Assembly (NCBI RefSeq): GCF_039602135.1
Contig: NZ_CP125942.1
Coordinates: forward strand, 2,728,001 to 2,792,000
DNA length: 64,000 bases
Origin: Glutamicibacter sp. B1
GTDB lineage: Bacteria; Actinomycetota; Actinomycetes; Actinomycetales; Micrococcaceae
Reading direction: 5' to 3'
The notes under the pieces are model-generated. The model was not told where the DNA came from. It saw only the letters and a list, made by a program, of their open reading frames with translations, and searched no databases. A program made the position numbers and the translations under genes. Shown here one piece after another: positions 26,231 through 34,964 of the stretch; within the stretch, counting starts at the first letter, position 1; every line of letters begins with the position of its first letter.

Positions 26231-27361
26231 TTAGGACTTAGCCCAGCGCAGCAAGGCCGCGATACCTGCGCCATCTGGAATGACAGAATCCGGAACATAA
26301 CGGATCGTGGCGTCAGTCAGAGCGGTAGCCCGCAAGAGCACCTCCGGTGCCGGCCATTCGCCAGCCACGAGTTCTGCGTGGTCATCCCCATCCTGATGCG
26401 CAAGCCAAGGTTCAGCACTCAATGCACGCAAAGTATGCTCATCTTGGTACTGCCCAACCAGAACAGTTTCAGCCTGGGCCGACTGTAAAGCGGTCACCAC
26501 TTCATCGAGTCCGACCGCCAAGAGGGAACGACCGTTACCCGATTGCTCAGCAACTTTCGCCTCTAAATCAGCCAGGGCTTTACTCTTCACATCCTCGATC
26601 AGTTTGCTGATCTGCGCATCTACCTGCTTTACGTCTGCGCCACCTGTTCGAGTGTGCGAATCAATGACTTCTACATATTCTTTGAGGGTTGCCGGTATTT
26701 GAGCAATAACTGCCTCTCGAGCTTTGATGTCCCCGGAGATCACGATCAGTCGAACGTAGTTCTCGGCTGCCATCTTTTTAATGAGCCCGGCCACTTCGTC
26801 TGCGTTTCTGCGGACCATTTCATCCGCGGCTGCCTGCGCCTTGGGCTGATCATATTCGCCGGGGACCTTACGGGCATGGTGAATTTCTTCGGGTAACCCG
26901 ACGATTCCTTGGCTGGTGACACGTTCCGGTGACGTGGTGTTATATAGATAGACCTCGCCACCGTCCTTGCCGACCTCAGCGACCAGGTAAGAAAAGGAAC
27001 CACCGCGAGCACGGGCCAACGCGGTGAAATTCGGGAATGGTCCTACATCCACCGTTGGACTTTGAACCTTGAGTCCAGGAATGATTTCGTTGAGAACAAC
27101 TTCGCCAGCATGAACCGCAACAAACCGTGCAACCGGTGCTCGCAGACCCTCCGCAGGATCTAAAGCGCCGATGAGTGCTTGGACATCTTCTGCCTGGGCT
27201 TGTTGAGACTTCAGCAATTTGGCAACATCTTCCGGGAGCCGGTCGGCAGCTTCTTGAGCGGCCGTCGTGCCCAGTGAAGCGTCCACCAGAGCGGTGCTCC
27301 ACGAACCATTCCTTCGATAGAGCGAAGCGTCGATTCCATTAGAATCCGCGCGTAGTGCCAT
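26231..27361 (-). CDS. Rv2629/Balon-like ribosome hibernation factor
   Basis: A 376-residue protein of the bacterial archaeo-eukaryotic release-factor-like family 2 (BaeRF2). The order of blocks and the end (IPDGAGIAALLRWAKS, with the GVGALLRYA-like signature) match mycobacterial Rv2629/Msmeg1130, the relatives of Psychrobacter Balon. Those proteins bind the ribosomal A site with EF-Tu in starved or cold cells and protect idle ribosomes. A middle-domain stretch VRLIVISGDIKAREAVIAQ and a C-terminal ETVLVGQYQDE strand fit the eRF1-like fold; no GGQ tripeptide is present, as expected for hibernation factors. AAGGGAG upstream supports the ATG at 27361. It stands alone between a terminator and an oxidoreductase gene. 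The ribosome role is by homology only. Confidence 0.82.
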   Translation of the reverse strand: MALRADSNGIDASLYRRNGSWSTALVDASLGTTAAQEAADRLPEDVAKLLKSQQAQAEDVQALIGALDPAEGLRAPVARFVAVHAGEVVLNEIIPGLKVQSPTVDVGPFPNFTALARARGGSFSYLVAEVGKDGGEVYLYNTTSPERVTSQGIVGLPEEIHHARKVPGEYDQPKAQAAADEMVRRNADEVAGLIKKMAAENYVRLIVISGDIKAREAVIAQIPATLKEYVEVIDSHTRTGGADVKQVDAQISKLIEDVKSKALADLEAKVAEQSGNGRSLLAVGLDEVVTALQSAQAETVLVGQYQDEHTLRALSAEPWLAHQDGDDHAELVAGEWPAPEVLLRATALTDATIRYVPDSVIPDGAGIAALLRWAKS

Positions 27362-27501
27362 GCTGACTCCCTTCCGCACGCGACCCTTGGCCGCGTTGCG
27401 ACTAGATCCGTGGCTCTAACCTAACATCACTATTCAGTGGCTGGAAGAGGTAACCAGAAACTAACCTGTGGTTTGGAAGAAAGTCAGCATCCCTTCAACT
27501 T

Positions 27502-28611
27502 TTACCAGCGACCACGCCAGTACTGCACTGGGTAAGCCTTCTTGGCACCAAGTTGCTGCGCGGCGTGGTTCGGCCACTGCGGGTTGCCCAAAGCCGCTCG
27601 TCCGATACTCACACCATCGGCTTGTCCAGTCACGACAATTTGCTCCGCCTGAATTGCATCGGTAATCGCACCAACGGCCGTAACGAAGGCGTCTTCCGGA
27701 AGAGCCTGTTTGACTGCCTGGGCCAGAGGCACTTGATAGCCAGGTCCGGTCGGGCCGGCATACGCGCCGATCCCTGCGCTGGACAGATCGAAGGCACGAA
27801 CTCCTAGGTCATACATTTCCTTCGCCAATTTCACTGTGTCTTCCAGACGCCATCCTCCTTCCAGCCAGTCTTCGCCAGAGAAGCGAATACCTAACGCCTT
27901 ATCTTCTGGCCACACTGCAGAAATAGCGCTGACAAGTTCACGCAAGTACCTAGTGCGGTTTTCGAAGCTTCCACCATATTCATCGGTGCGTTGGTTATTT
28001 AGTGGTGAGAGGAATTGGTGGATCAGGTATCCGTGGGCCGCGTGAATCTGAATCAGGTCAAACCCGGCGACGTCGGCACGCTGGGCGGCTCGTGCCCAGT
28101 CCTGCACAGATTTTTGGATCTGTTCAATGCTCATGGCCGTTGCTGGTTTGAGGCCAAAAATATCGGTGGACGAGGCACTGAAAGTTTCCCAACCGCCGTC
28201 TTCATCACTAATACTGCCAACTTTTCCTGCTGCCTCAATGTCTTCCAGCCAACCGTAGGTGGAAGCCTTGGCACCGGCATGGGCCAGCTGTACACCAACG
28301 GCTGCTCCATGGGAACGAATGTACTGGGTAATGGGTTTCCAGGCTTCGACCTGTTCTTCATTCCACAGTCCCGTGTCTCGATCCGAGATACGCCCCTCTG
28401 GCGCAACGGCGGTTGCCTCGGTGATGATCAAGGAAAAACCGCCGTGCGCCATGGAACCTAGGTGCGTTAGCTGCCAAGTGGTTGGAATGCCATCGCGCTG
28501 TGCGACCACGTACTGGCACATCGGAGGCAGGACTACACGATTGCGAAGCTGCAGTCCTGCTCCGCTCTTAGTAGGGATGGTGACTTCAGAAAATAGTTTG
28601 CTTTGAGGCAT
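27502..28611 (-). CDS. Old Yellow Enzyme, YqjM/NamA type
   Basis: A 369-residue FMN-dependent NAD(P)H oxidoreductase. Marks of the thermophilic-like/YqjM class: VVLPPMCQYVVAQ with the active-site Cys, VQLAHAGAKAS (the HAG histidine), the DLIQIHAAHGYLIHQFLSP strand and NQRTDEYGGSFENR. These enzymes reduce activated C=C bonds of alpha,beta-unsaturated aldehydes and ketones and some nitro compounds, often for detoxification. The start at 28611 (MPQSKLF) is chosen because the upstream in-frame extension is not family-like, although its ribosome site is weak. It follows mgtE on the same strand by 67 nt. Confidence 0.92.
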   Translation of the reverse strand: MPQSKLFSEVTIPTKSGAGLQLRNRVVLPPMCQYVVAQRDGIPTTWQLTHLGSMAHGGFSLIITEATAVAPEGRISDRDTGLWNEEQVEAWKPITQYIRSHGAAVGVQLAHAGAKASTYGWLEDIEAAGKVGSISDEDGGWETFSASSTDIFGLKPATAMSIEQIQKSVQDWARAAQRADVAGFDLIQIHAAHGYLIHQFLSPLNNQRTDEYGGSFENRTRYLRELVSAISAVWPEDKALGIRFSGEDWLEGGWRLEDTVKLAKEMYDLGVRAFDLSSAGIGAYAGPTGPGYQVPLAQAVKQALPEDAFVTAVGAITDAIQAEQIVVTGQADGVSIGRAALGNPQWPNHAAQQLGAKKAYPVQYWRGRW

Positions 28612-28678
28612 ACCTATTGTGACGTTGGGGTCGACTCGTTTATTCCGAGGCAAGATTCGTGTCCATCTGCTGGATACG

Positions 28679-30037
28679 TCACTGACCGAGCACTATGACC
28701 GCAACGCTAAGGTAAACAATCAGTCCAGCTGCGTCCACGAAGGTGGAAATGAATGGATTCGAGAACACCGCAGGATCAGCTTTGAAGAACTTTCCGATAA
28801 TGGGCATAGCTCCGCCGACGGCCGCCGCCACGGCGCACAACACAATGAGCGTCATTCCAATGATCAGGCCAACCTTCAGCTCAAAAGCCACGCTAGCAAT
28901 GATCAAGGCGAGGGTTCCTAAGCACAGCCCGAGCAAGGCCCCAATTCGTACTTCACGGAAGATGACACGGCCCAAGTCACGCACGCGCACATCACCCATG
29001 GCCAGAGCACGAGTCACGGTGGTGGCTGCCTGATTACCGGTATTACCGCCAATGCCAACGATGAGTGGAATAAACAAGCTCAGGACCACCATGGACTCTA
29101 GAGTCTGTTCGAACGTGGCAAGAACCTTCACAGTCAAGGTAGCGCCGATGGCCAAAACGAGTAGCCAGACGATCCTGGCTCGCACCAGTTTCCGAAGAGG
29201 CGTGCCAAGGTAGGGACGGTACAGAGGCTCAGTTCCAGCGCTTCGTGCAGTGCGTGATTCTTCGGCGTCTTCCAATAGATCGATGGCATCGCTCAAGGGA
29301 AGCGCACCAATCAGACGCCCTTCGTTATCTAGGACCGGCATCAGGTCTAAGTGGCGGTCTACAGCTCGACGGGCAGCTTGGATATCCGATTCCGCGGCCT
29401 GAGCTGTAGGTAGTTCCTTGCTGATCGCAGATACGCGCTGGTTGCGTGGCTGCCCAAGGAGCTCACTGAGCCGCAGGGCACCAAGGAAACGACGCGTCGA
29501 GTCAACCACCATGATGATGTGGCCATGCTCCGTTGCACCAAGTTGCGGTGTTATTCGTTCTAGCGTCTGTCCTACGGTGAAATCAGGTAGCGTGGTGATG
29601 ACTTGAGGCGACATCACCCGTCCAACACTGGAGTCTTGATAGCCGAGCAGCACTGCGGTGGCCTGACGCTGCTGCGCGTCTAGTCCAACAAGTAGTTGCG
29701 ATGCGACAGTTGCTGGAAGCTCATCGAGCAGAGCAACTCGATCGGCAGGTTCAAGGGCGGCGAAAGCATCTACCACGGCTTCTTGCTGGAGACTTTCGAT
29801 GAGTTCTGCTTGAACTACAGTATCTAAGTCTTGGAAAACTTCTAAGGCGCGCTCTTTGTCGAGTAGCCGATAGAGAATTGCAGCGTCGGTAGTTTTCAAC
29901 GCCTCAATTTGTTTGATGAGCTGTCCCAGATCAAGAGACCGTAGCAGGGTGGCTAGTGGCTGAAAATCCTCGTTCGTAAGGCGGCTGCGGATCTCTAGCG
30001 AAGTAGTTGAAAAGTCTACGTATTCGAAGGTGAACAT
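28679..30037 (-). CDS. mgtE: magnesium transporter MgtE
   Basis: A 452-residue MgtE channel: an N-terminal MgtE_N superhelix (about 1-125, with the repeated LLDELPATVASQLL type segments), two CBS domains (about 130-255) that sense cytoplasmic Mg2+, the plug helix, and five C-terminal transmembrane helices including GGNTGNQAATTVTRALAMGDV with the pore Asn/Gly. It is a Mg2+-gated Mg2+ importer. The ribosome site at the ATG (30037) is weak (GGACGAC). It has an unusually long leader containing stem-loops and a small peptide gene, so expression is probably controlled after transcription starts. Confidence 0.95.
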   Translation of the reverse strand: MFTFEYVDFSTTSLEIRSRLTNEDFQPLATLLRSLDLGQLIKQIEALKTTDAAILYRLLDKERALEVFQDLDTVVQAELIESLQQEAVVDAFAALEPADRVALLDELPATVASQLLVGLDAQQRQATAVLLGYQDSSVGRVMSPQVITTLPDFTVGQTLERITPQLGATEHGHIIMVVDSTRRFLGALRLSELLGQPRNQRVSAISKELPTAQAAESDIQAARRAVDRHLDLMPVLDNEGRLIGALPLSDAIDLLEDAEESRTARSAGTEPLYRPYLGTPLRKLVRARIVWLLVLAIGATLTVKVLATFEQTLESMVVLSLFIPLIVGIGGNTGNQAATTVTRALAMGDVRVRDLGRVIFREVRIGALLGLCLGTLALIIASVAFELKVGLIIGMTLIVLCAVAAAVGGAMPIIGKFFKADPAVFSNPFISTFVDAAGLIVYLSVAVIVLGQ

Positions 30038-30360
30038 TGTTGTCGTCCAATGCGTTCGTTGCGCGCAATTTTCGGCCTCACAAGCAACTACTCACCGTTC
30101 TCCACTCAGGAACTGGGTGATAAATCAGTCAATATTTGCGTGCACGAAATGGCGCATACCAATAGTGGGTAGGCTACGAACTCGAGGGCGTTCACCGAGG
30201 CCCTGAAGAAAGGTTTTCAGGCTCAGCGTGAAGTAAGGAAGCGGTGAGCTCGTAGGTAAATAGATCGACTAGAACTGCCGTCCATGAAGCTCACCTCCTA
30301 AGATTCCGAAGCGTGGTCTCAGGCTTCGTACATTGCTAGTTCTATCAGAAGTTGTCGCCT
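30038..30360 (-). promoter_or_regulatory. structured mgtE leader
   Basis: This gap holds no ordinary gene. Read on the minus strand it contains, in order: a hairpin CGAAGC-N10-GCTTCG (about 30307-30328), a strong ribosome site AGGAGGTGA, a 20-residue reading frame (30223-30285) and then a hairpin CCTGAA/TTCAGG (about 30201-30220). The ribosome-site segment GGTGAGCT is exactly complementary to AGCTCACC within codons 12-15 of the peptide, so the RBS can be hidden by its own message. It does not match the conserved M-box blocks I know. The layout suggests a Mg2+ or translation-responsive attenuator. Confidence 0.55.
30223..30285 (-). CDS. 20-residue leader peptide upstream of mgtE
   Basis: A short frame starting ATG with the near-ideal AGGAGGTGA ribosome site 5 nt upstream. 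The product is MDGSSSRSIYLR followed by AHRFLTSR: Ser/Arg-rich, without a membrane segment. It ends 185 nt before the mgtE start. A short peptide with a better ribosome site than the main gene, in a leader able to fold over it, is typical of attenuation by leader-peptide translation. Position and spacing support it as a real coding sequence; codon statistics cannot help at this length. Confidence 0.5.
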   Translation of the reverse strand: MDGSSSRSIYLRAHRFLTSR

Positions 30361-30417
30361 AATGGCCAATAACAAGGGCGTATCTCACATTAAACATCTT
30401 GTGTTAAAGAGAGAGAT

Positions 30418-30442
30418 GGGAGGCCGGATTTTCCGGCCTCCC
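30418..30442 (-). terminator. terminator after sdaA
   Basis: An 11-bp perfect GC-rich stem (30418-30428 with 30432-30442) with a 3-nt loop, about 22 nt beyond the sdaA stop on the minus strand, followed there by ATCTCTCTCTTT. The remaining bases up to the mgtE leader (30361-30417) must carry the mgtE promoter, but I see no clear -35/-10 pair. Confidence 0.75.
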
Positions 30443-30464
30443 TCAAACAAGATTTAGCGAGTGA

Positions 30465-31874
30465 CTAGCATTCGACGACGTTGACGGCCAACCCGCCCAT
30501 CGCCGTTTCCTTATACTTATCGCTCATATCCTTGCCCGTTTCACGCATCGTGATGATTACTTCGTCTAGGGTCACGTGATGCACACCGTCACCCATCAAC
30601 GCCATCTTCGCAGCGTTCACCGCCTTGGAAGCGGCAATCGCATTACGCTCAATACAAGGAATCTGCACCAAACCACCAATAGGATCACAGGTCAAACCGA
30701 GGTTATGCTCCATTGCAATCTCGGCTGCGTTCTCTACCTGTGCCGCGGTTCCACCCAGCACCTCAGCCAACCCAGCAGCCGCCATCGACGACGCAGAACC
30801 GACCTCACCCTGACAACCAACTTCAGCACCAGAAATAGACGCCTGCTCTTTATACAAGACACCCACAGCACCAGCAGTCAGCAAGAAATTAACTACAGCG
30901 TCATGCTTCTCATCTTCATTCCAGTACTTAGCGCCCGGAGCATAATGCGTAGCGTAGAACAACACCGCAGGAATAATACCGGCAGCACCATTAGTCGGTG
31001 CCGTCACCACCCGGCCGCCGGAAGCATTTTCCTCATTAACAGCCAACGCCACCAGGTTGATCCACTCCTGCCAAAACACAGGATCCCGGTCCTTATCTTC
31101 CTTGCGCAACCGTTCATGCCATTCCGGGGCACGGCGGCGAACCTTCAGCCCACCAGGCAACACCCCGGTACGCTCCAGAGCTGAGTCCTTGCAGTCTTCC
31201 ATCACCTGATAAATGTGAATCAATCCGGAACGGATTTCTTCACGGCTACGGTATGCCAACTCATTAGACATCATGATCTGGGCAATAGACTTACCCGTAG
31301 TCTCTGTATGCTCCAACAGTTGAGCTGCGGTAGTAAAAGGATACGGCTGCTGCTGCAGCTTTTCTTCCAAGTTCTTCTCAATACGCTCTTCGGCGCCTTC
31401 GCGCACGATAAAGCCACCGCCCACGGAGAAGAAGGTTTCATTCACTAGTTCTTCGTCTTGGGCATCAAGGGCCACAAACTTCACACCATTGGTGTGACGT
31501 GGTAGCACGGTCAAAGGGTGCTGGATCATGTCACCGACGCCGTAGGTCAAGTCCTTGCGCTGACCTAACTGCGCTGCCAGCTGCAGGACACCGGTAGCTT
31601 CCATCTGTTCCAGGCGTTCATCAACCTGGGACGGGAGCACCGTTTCAGGCTCAAAACCTTCCAGCCCCAACATGATGGCGGTAAAGGTTCCGTGACCACG
31701 ACCGGTAGCAGCTAGAGACCCGTAGACATCAACCCGGATCTTTTCCAGGGCGTCCATTTTCTCTTCACGGATTACTTGGGCAATAAAAGCGTGCGCTGCA
31801 CGCATTGGCCCCACGGTATGGCTGGACGAGGGTCCAATGCCAACCGAGAAAAGATCGAATACGCTAACCGACAT
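30465..31874 (-). CDS. sdaA: L-serine ammonia-lyase, iron-sulfur type
   Basis: A 469-residue single-chain L-serine dehydratase (beta plus alpha domains fused), converting L-serine to pyruvate and ammonia with a [4Fe-4S] cluster. Visible: the N-terminal [24 protein letters not shown], the cluster cysteines in [16 protein letters not shown] and [22 protein letters not shown], and the C-terminal Cys (VNVVEC) that occupies the cluster as a tail-in-mouth ligand. Length is as expected. It lies downstream of glyA in the same direction, so serine made from glycine via GcvPTH and GlyA can be drained to pyruvate. A hairpin separates the two, so partial or independent transcription is possible. Confidence 0.95.
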   Translation of the reverse strand: MSVSVFDLFSVGIGPSSSHTVGPMRAAHAFIAQVIREEKMDALEKIRVDVYGSLAATGRGHGTFTAIMLGLEGFEPETVLPSQVDERLEQMEATGVLQLAAQLGQRKDLTYGVGDMIQHPLTVLPRHTNGVKFVALDAQDEELVNETFFSVGGGFIVREGAEERIEKNLEEKLQQQPYPFTTAAQLLEHTETTGKSIAQIMMSNELAYRSREEIRSGLIHIYQVMEDCKDSALERTGVLPGGLKVRRRAPEWHERLRKEDKDRDPVFWQEWINLVALAVNEENASGGRVVTAPTNGAAGIIPAVLFYATHYAPGAKYWNEDEKHDAVVNFLLTAGAVGVLYKEQASISGAEVGCQGEVGSASSMAAAGLAEVLGGTAAQVENAAEIAMEHNLGLTCDPIGGLVQIPCIERNAIAASKAVNAAKMALMGDGVHHVTLDEVIITMRETGKDMSDKYKETAMGGLAVNVVEC

Positions 31875-31997
31875 GGCAGCTCACATCCTTAGAACGTCGG
31901 TAATCCGGGGTGCTCACTCCCCAGAGATGGTGTGGTACGTCAGGGCTCACCCTTGATCCGCGTGCATGAGGCGGTACTGGGTGAACTTTCTGTAAGT

Positions 31998-32044
31998 GAA
32001 AAACTGCGGGCCCGAAAAGCGAATGTTCCGCCTTCCGGGCCCGC
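31998..32044 (-). terminator. terminator after glyA
   Basis: On the minus strand, GCGGGCCCG (32036-32044) pairs with its complement at 32006-32014, with an inner hairpin, and is followed by AGTTTTTC. It starts 17 nt after the glyA stop. It would stop or reduce readthrough of the glycine operon into sdaA. Confidence 0.8.
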
Positions 32045-32061
32045 CTCTTCCGAAGAAGAAG

Positions 32062-33384
32062 TTACTCGGAAACCTTAGCCAGGTCCGGGTACAGTGGGTG
32101 CGCCTCGGCGAGCTTCAGAACACGGTCCTTCAGCTCTGGAAGGGCAGCGGTATTGCCGTCGGCACCTGCGATCAGAGTCTGAGCAATGATCTCAGCTACC
32201 TCAGCGAATGCCGCCTCCGAGAAGCCACGGGTGGCCAATGCTGGGGTACCAATACGCAGACCCGAGGTAGTCATTGGTGGGCGTGGGTCGAATGGCACCG
32301 CGTTGCGGTTAACTGTGATCTCAACCTGTGCCAGCAGATCTTCTGCCTGCTGACCGTCAAGCTCCGAGTTACGAAGATCAACCAAGACCAGGTGCACGTC
32401 GGTGCCGCCGGTCAGTACGCTGATGCCCTTAGCTGCAACATCTTCCTGGTTCAGACGCTCAGCAAGAATGCGGGAGCCAGCTAAGGTGCGCTGCTGACGT
32501 TCCTTGAACTCTTCGGAAGCAGCAATCTTGAAGGCTACTGCCTTACCTGCGATGACGTGCTCCAGTGGGCCGCCCTGCTGGCCTGGGAAGACCGCGGAAT
32601 TCAGCTTCTTGGCGATTTCAGCATCGTTGGACAGGATGATGCCACCACGAGGACCGGCAAGGGTCTTGTGGGTGGTCGAGGTAACCACGTGTGCGTGTGG
32701 CACTGGCGATGGGTGCAGACCAGCTGCAACCAGACCTGCGAAGTGTGCCATATCCACGAACAGGTAAGCGCCGACCTTGTCAGCGATCTCGCGGAATCGC
32801 TTGAAGTCCAGCTGACGTGGGTAGGCCGACCAGCCTGCCACGATCATCTTTGGTTGGTGCTCTACGGCCAGGCGCTCGACCTCGTCCATGTCCACCAGGT
32901 TGGTCTCTTCGTTCACACCGTAAGGAACGATGTTGAACAGGCGACCGGAGAAGTTCAGCTTCATACCGTGGGTCAGGTGTCCACCGTGTGCCAGGTTCAG
33001 ACCCAGTACGGTGTCGCCTGGGCGAACCAGTGCGTGGTAGACCGAAGCGTTAGCCTGGGCACCGGAGTGAGGCTGAACGTTGGCGAAACCTGCACCAAAC
33101 AGTTCCTTGATACGCTCGATGGCCAGGGTCTCAATGACGTCGACCTCTTCGCAGCCACCGTAGTAGCGGCGACCTGGGTAGCCTTCAGCGTACTTGTTGG
33201 TCAGTACCGAACCCTGAGCCTGCATGACAGCCTGAGCAGTGTGGTTCTCCGAGGCAATCATTTCCAGACCGCGCTGCTGGCGAGCCAGTTCAGCGTCGAT
33301 GCGCTGTGCGACCTCTGGGTCAAGGGCTGCTAGCGACTGGGTCAGTGACACTGGTGCTAGGGATTCAAAAGTCTGGTTGCTCAT
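32062..33384 (-). CDS. glyA: serine hydroxymethyltransferase
   Basis: A 440-residue PLP enzyme that interconverts serine and glycine with tetrahydrofolate/methylene-tetrahydrofolate. PLP lysine K240 lies in [15 protein letters not shown]; other marks are [18 protein letters not shown] near the N-terminus, [14 protein letters not shown], and [12 protein letters not shown]. Its ATG overlaps the gcvH stop by one base, so the two are translationally coupled. In this operon it probably uses the methylene-THF released by the glycine cleavage system to convert a second glycine to serine. Confidence 0.97.
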   Translation of the reverse strand: MSNQTFESLAPVSLTQSLAALDPEVAQRIDAELARQQRGLEMIASENHTAQAVMQAQGSVLTNKYAEGYPGRRYYGGCEEVDVIETLAIERIKELFGAGFANVQPHSGAQANASVYHALVRPGDTVLGLNLAHGGHLTHGMKLNFSGRLFNIVPYGVNEETNLVDMDEVERLAVEHQPKMIVAGWSAYPRQLDFKRFREIADKVGAYLFVDMAHFAGLVAAGLHPSPVPHAHVVTSTTHKTLAGPRGGIILSNDAEIAKKLNSAVFPGQQGGPLEHVIAGKAVAFKIAASEEFKERQQRTLAGSRILAERLNQEDVAAKGISVLTGGTDVHLVLVDLRNSELDGQQAEDLLAQVEITVNRNAVPFDPRPPMTTSGLRIGTPALATRGFSEAAFAEVAEIIAQTLIAGADGNTAALPELKDRVLKLAEAHPLYPDLAKVSE

Positions 33385-33764
33385 TACTGGACGTCTCCAC
33401 CGTTCGCGCTTGCGTAGTCTGCTGCAGAGAGCAGCGGACCTTCTTCGGTAACCTCTACGGTGAACAGCCAGCCGGCACCGTATGGGTCTTCGTTCAGGAT
33501 TGCTGGGTTGTCAACGGCCTCGTCGTTGATGGCAACAACGGTGCCGGTCACTGGCGAGTACAGGTCGGAAACCGACTTGGTGGATTCCACCTCGCCACAG
33601 GTTTCGCCTGCGGTCACCGCATCGCCAACCTCTGGCAGGTCCACGTAGACCACGTCGCCCAGGGCGTCTGCAGCGATCTGGGTGATGCCGACCTTAGCTG
33701 GGGATGAAGCGTCCAGCCACTCGTGCTCTGCCGAGTAGCGCAATGACGAAAGAACTTTACTCAC
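33384..33764 (-). CDS. gcvH: glycine cleavage system H protein
   Basis: A 126-residue lipoyl carrier. The lipoylated lysine is K63 in [11 protein letters not shown], within the usual hammerhead fold; YSAEHEWLD and the [23 protein letters not shown] end ([11 protein letters not shown]) are family marks. It shuttles the aminomethyl group between P, T and L proteins in the cytoplasm. It is the third gene of the gcvP-gcvT-gcvH-glyA unit. No lipoyl synthase or L-protein gene is in the window. Confidence 0.97.
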   Translation of the reverse strand: MSKVLSSLRYSAEHEWLDASSPAKVGITQIAADALGDVVYVDLPEVGDAVTAGETCGEVESTKSVSDLYSPVTGTVVAINDEAVDNPAILNEDPYGAGWLFTVEVTEEGPLLSAADYASANGGDVQ

Positions 33765-33824
33765 GGTATTTCCTCTCCCAAGGGAATAAGCGGGCGTTTT
33801 GCTTGGCCCTACTGATGTTTAACG

Positions 33825-34952
33825 TTACTTGGCTCGCGTGTAGAACGGCAGTTCGACGACGACAAATGGCAAAGTCTTACCGCGCAGATCTACCTCTAGC
33901 TCGGTACCAACTTCACTGAATTGTGCATCCACATACCCTAGGGCTACCGGGTAACCAAGGGTCGGAGATGGCTGGCCGGAGGTGATTTCTCCGACAGTGG
34001 CCCCGTCCTTGACGATGGCATAACCACCGCGGCCGGCGCGCTTACCCAGACCCTTCAGACCAACCAGCTTGCGTGCTGGGCTCTGCTCTCGCAAGGCTTC
34101 CAGGGCCTTTCGACCCACAAAATCTTCTTCCTTCTTGAAGGAGACTACAGGGCCAAATCCCGCATCAAATGGGGTTCGTTCCAGGCTCAGCTCGTTACCG
34201 TACAACGGCATACCGGCTTCCAAACGAAGTGAGTCGCGGGCGGCCAAGCCACACGGAACCAATTCGTAATCCGCACCAATGGTGATGATCTTGCTCCACA
34301 GTTCGGCGGCCTGTTCATTTTCGATGATCAATTCGAAGCCGTCTTCACCGGTGTATCCTGTGCGCGCCAGCAGTACGTCCATACCGCCGAGCACCAGATT
34401 AGCCGCTGCATAATATTTCAGTTCTGTGACGCTCTGGGCTACTGCTTCATCCGCTGCCAGCTTGGCAACGATGGCCTCAGCGTTGGGTCCCTGAACTGCA
34501 ATCAGGGACTGGCGAGCCGAAGCGTTATCCAGCTGAACATCAAATCCTGCTACTCGTTCTTCCAAAGCTGCAGCCACCACATCAGCATTGCCAGCGTTAG
34601 GAACGACGAGGAATTTCTCTTCCTCAAGGCGGTACACGATCAGATCATCGATGATCTTGCCTTCTTCATTCAAGATCAGCGAGTACTTGGCCTTGCCCAC
34701 CTTCATGATGGTGAAGTTTCCAGCCAACGCGGTGTTCAGCGCGATGCCGGCCTGTGGACCGGAGAGGTAAACCTCGCCCATGTGGGACAGGTCAAAGAGT
34801 CCTGCGGTGGAACGAACTGCCCGGTGCTCGGCCAGTTCAGAACCGTACTTCAGTGGCATATCCCAGCCACCAAAGTCGGTGAAGTTTGCGCCGAGTTCTG
34901 CGTGCTGGGCATGCAGGGCGGTGTGCTTAAGTTCTTGGGTAGTTTCAGTCAT
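33825..34952 (-). CDS. gcvT: glycine cleavage system T protein, aminomethyltransferase
   Basis: A 375-residue folate-dependent aminomethyltransferase that releases ammonia from the H-protein-bound intermediate and makes methylene-THF. Recognisable blocks: LHAQHAELGANFTDFGGWDMP at the start (in two parts), HMGEVYLSGP, LARTGYTGEDGFEL, CGLAARDSLRLEAGMPLYGNEL and ITSGQPSPTLGYPVALGYV. It starts 12 nt after the gcvP stop and ends 60 nt before gcvH. Length is normal. Confidence 0.97.
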   Translation of the reverse strand: MTETTQELKHTALHAQHAELGANFTDFGGWDMPLKYGSELAEHRAVRSTAGLFDLSHMGEVYLSGPQAGIALNTALAGNFTIMKVGKAKYSLILNEEGKIIDDLIVYRLEEEKFLVVPNAGNADVVAAALEERVAGFDVQLDNASARQSLIAVQGPNAEAIVAKLAADEAVAQSVTELKYYAAANLVLGGMDVLLARTGYTGEDGFELIIENEQAAELWSKIITIGADYELVPCGLAARDSLRLEAGMPLYGNELSLERTPFDAGFGPVVSFKKEEDFVGRKALEALREQSPARKLVGLKGLGKRAGRGGYAIVKDGATVGEITSGQPSPTLGYPVALGYVDAQFSEVGTELEVDLRGKTLPFVVVELPFYTRAK

Positions 34953-34964
34953 CTCAAACTCTTT

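Noticed and set aside
30038-30360. M-box Mg2+ riboswitch upstream of mgtE
   Set aside because: The conserved M-box blocks (TTAGGTGAGGCTCCT, AAAGACGCC and others) are not present in order; only short GGTGA-like matches are seen, so the leader is reported as unclassified.
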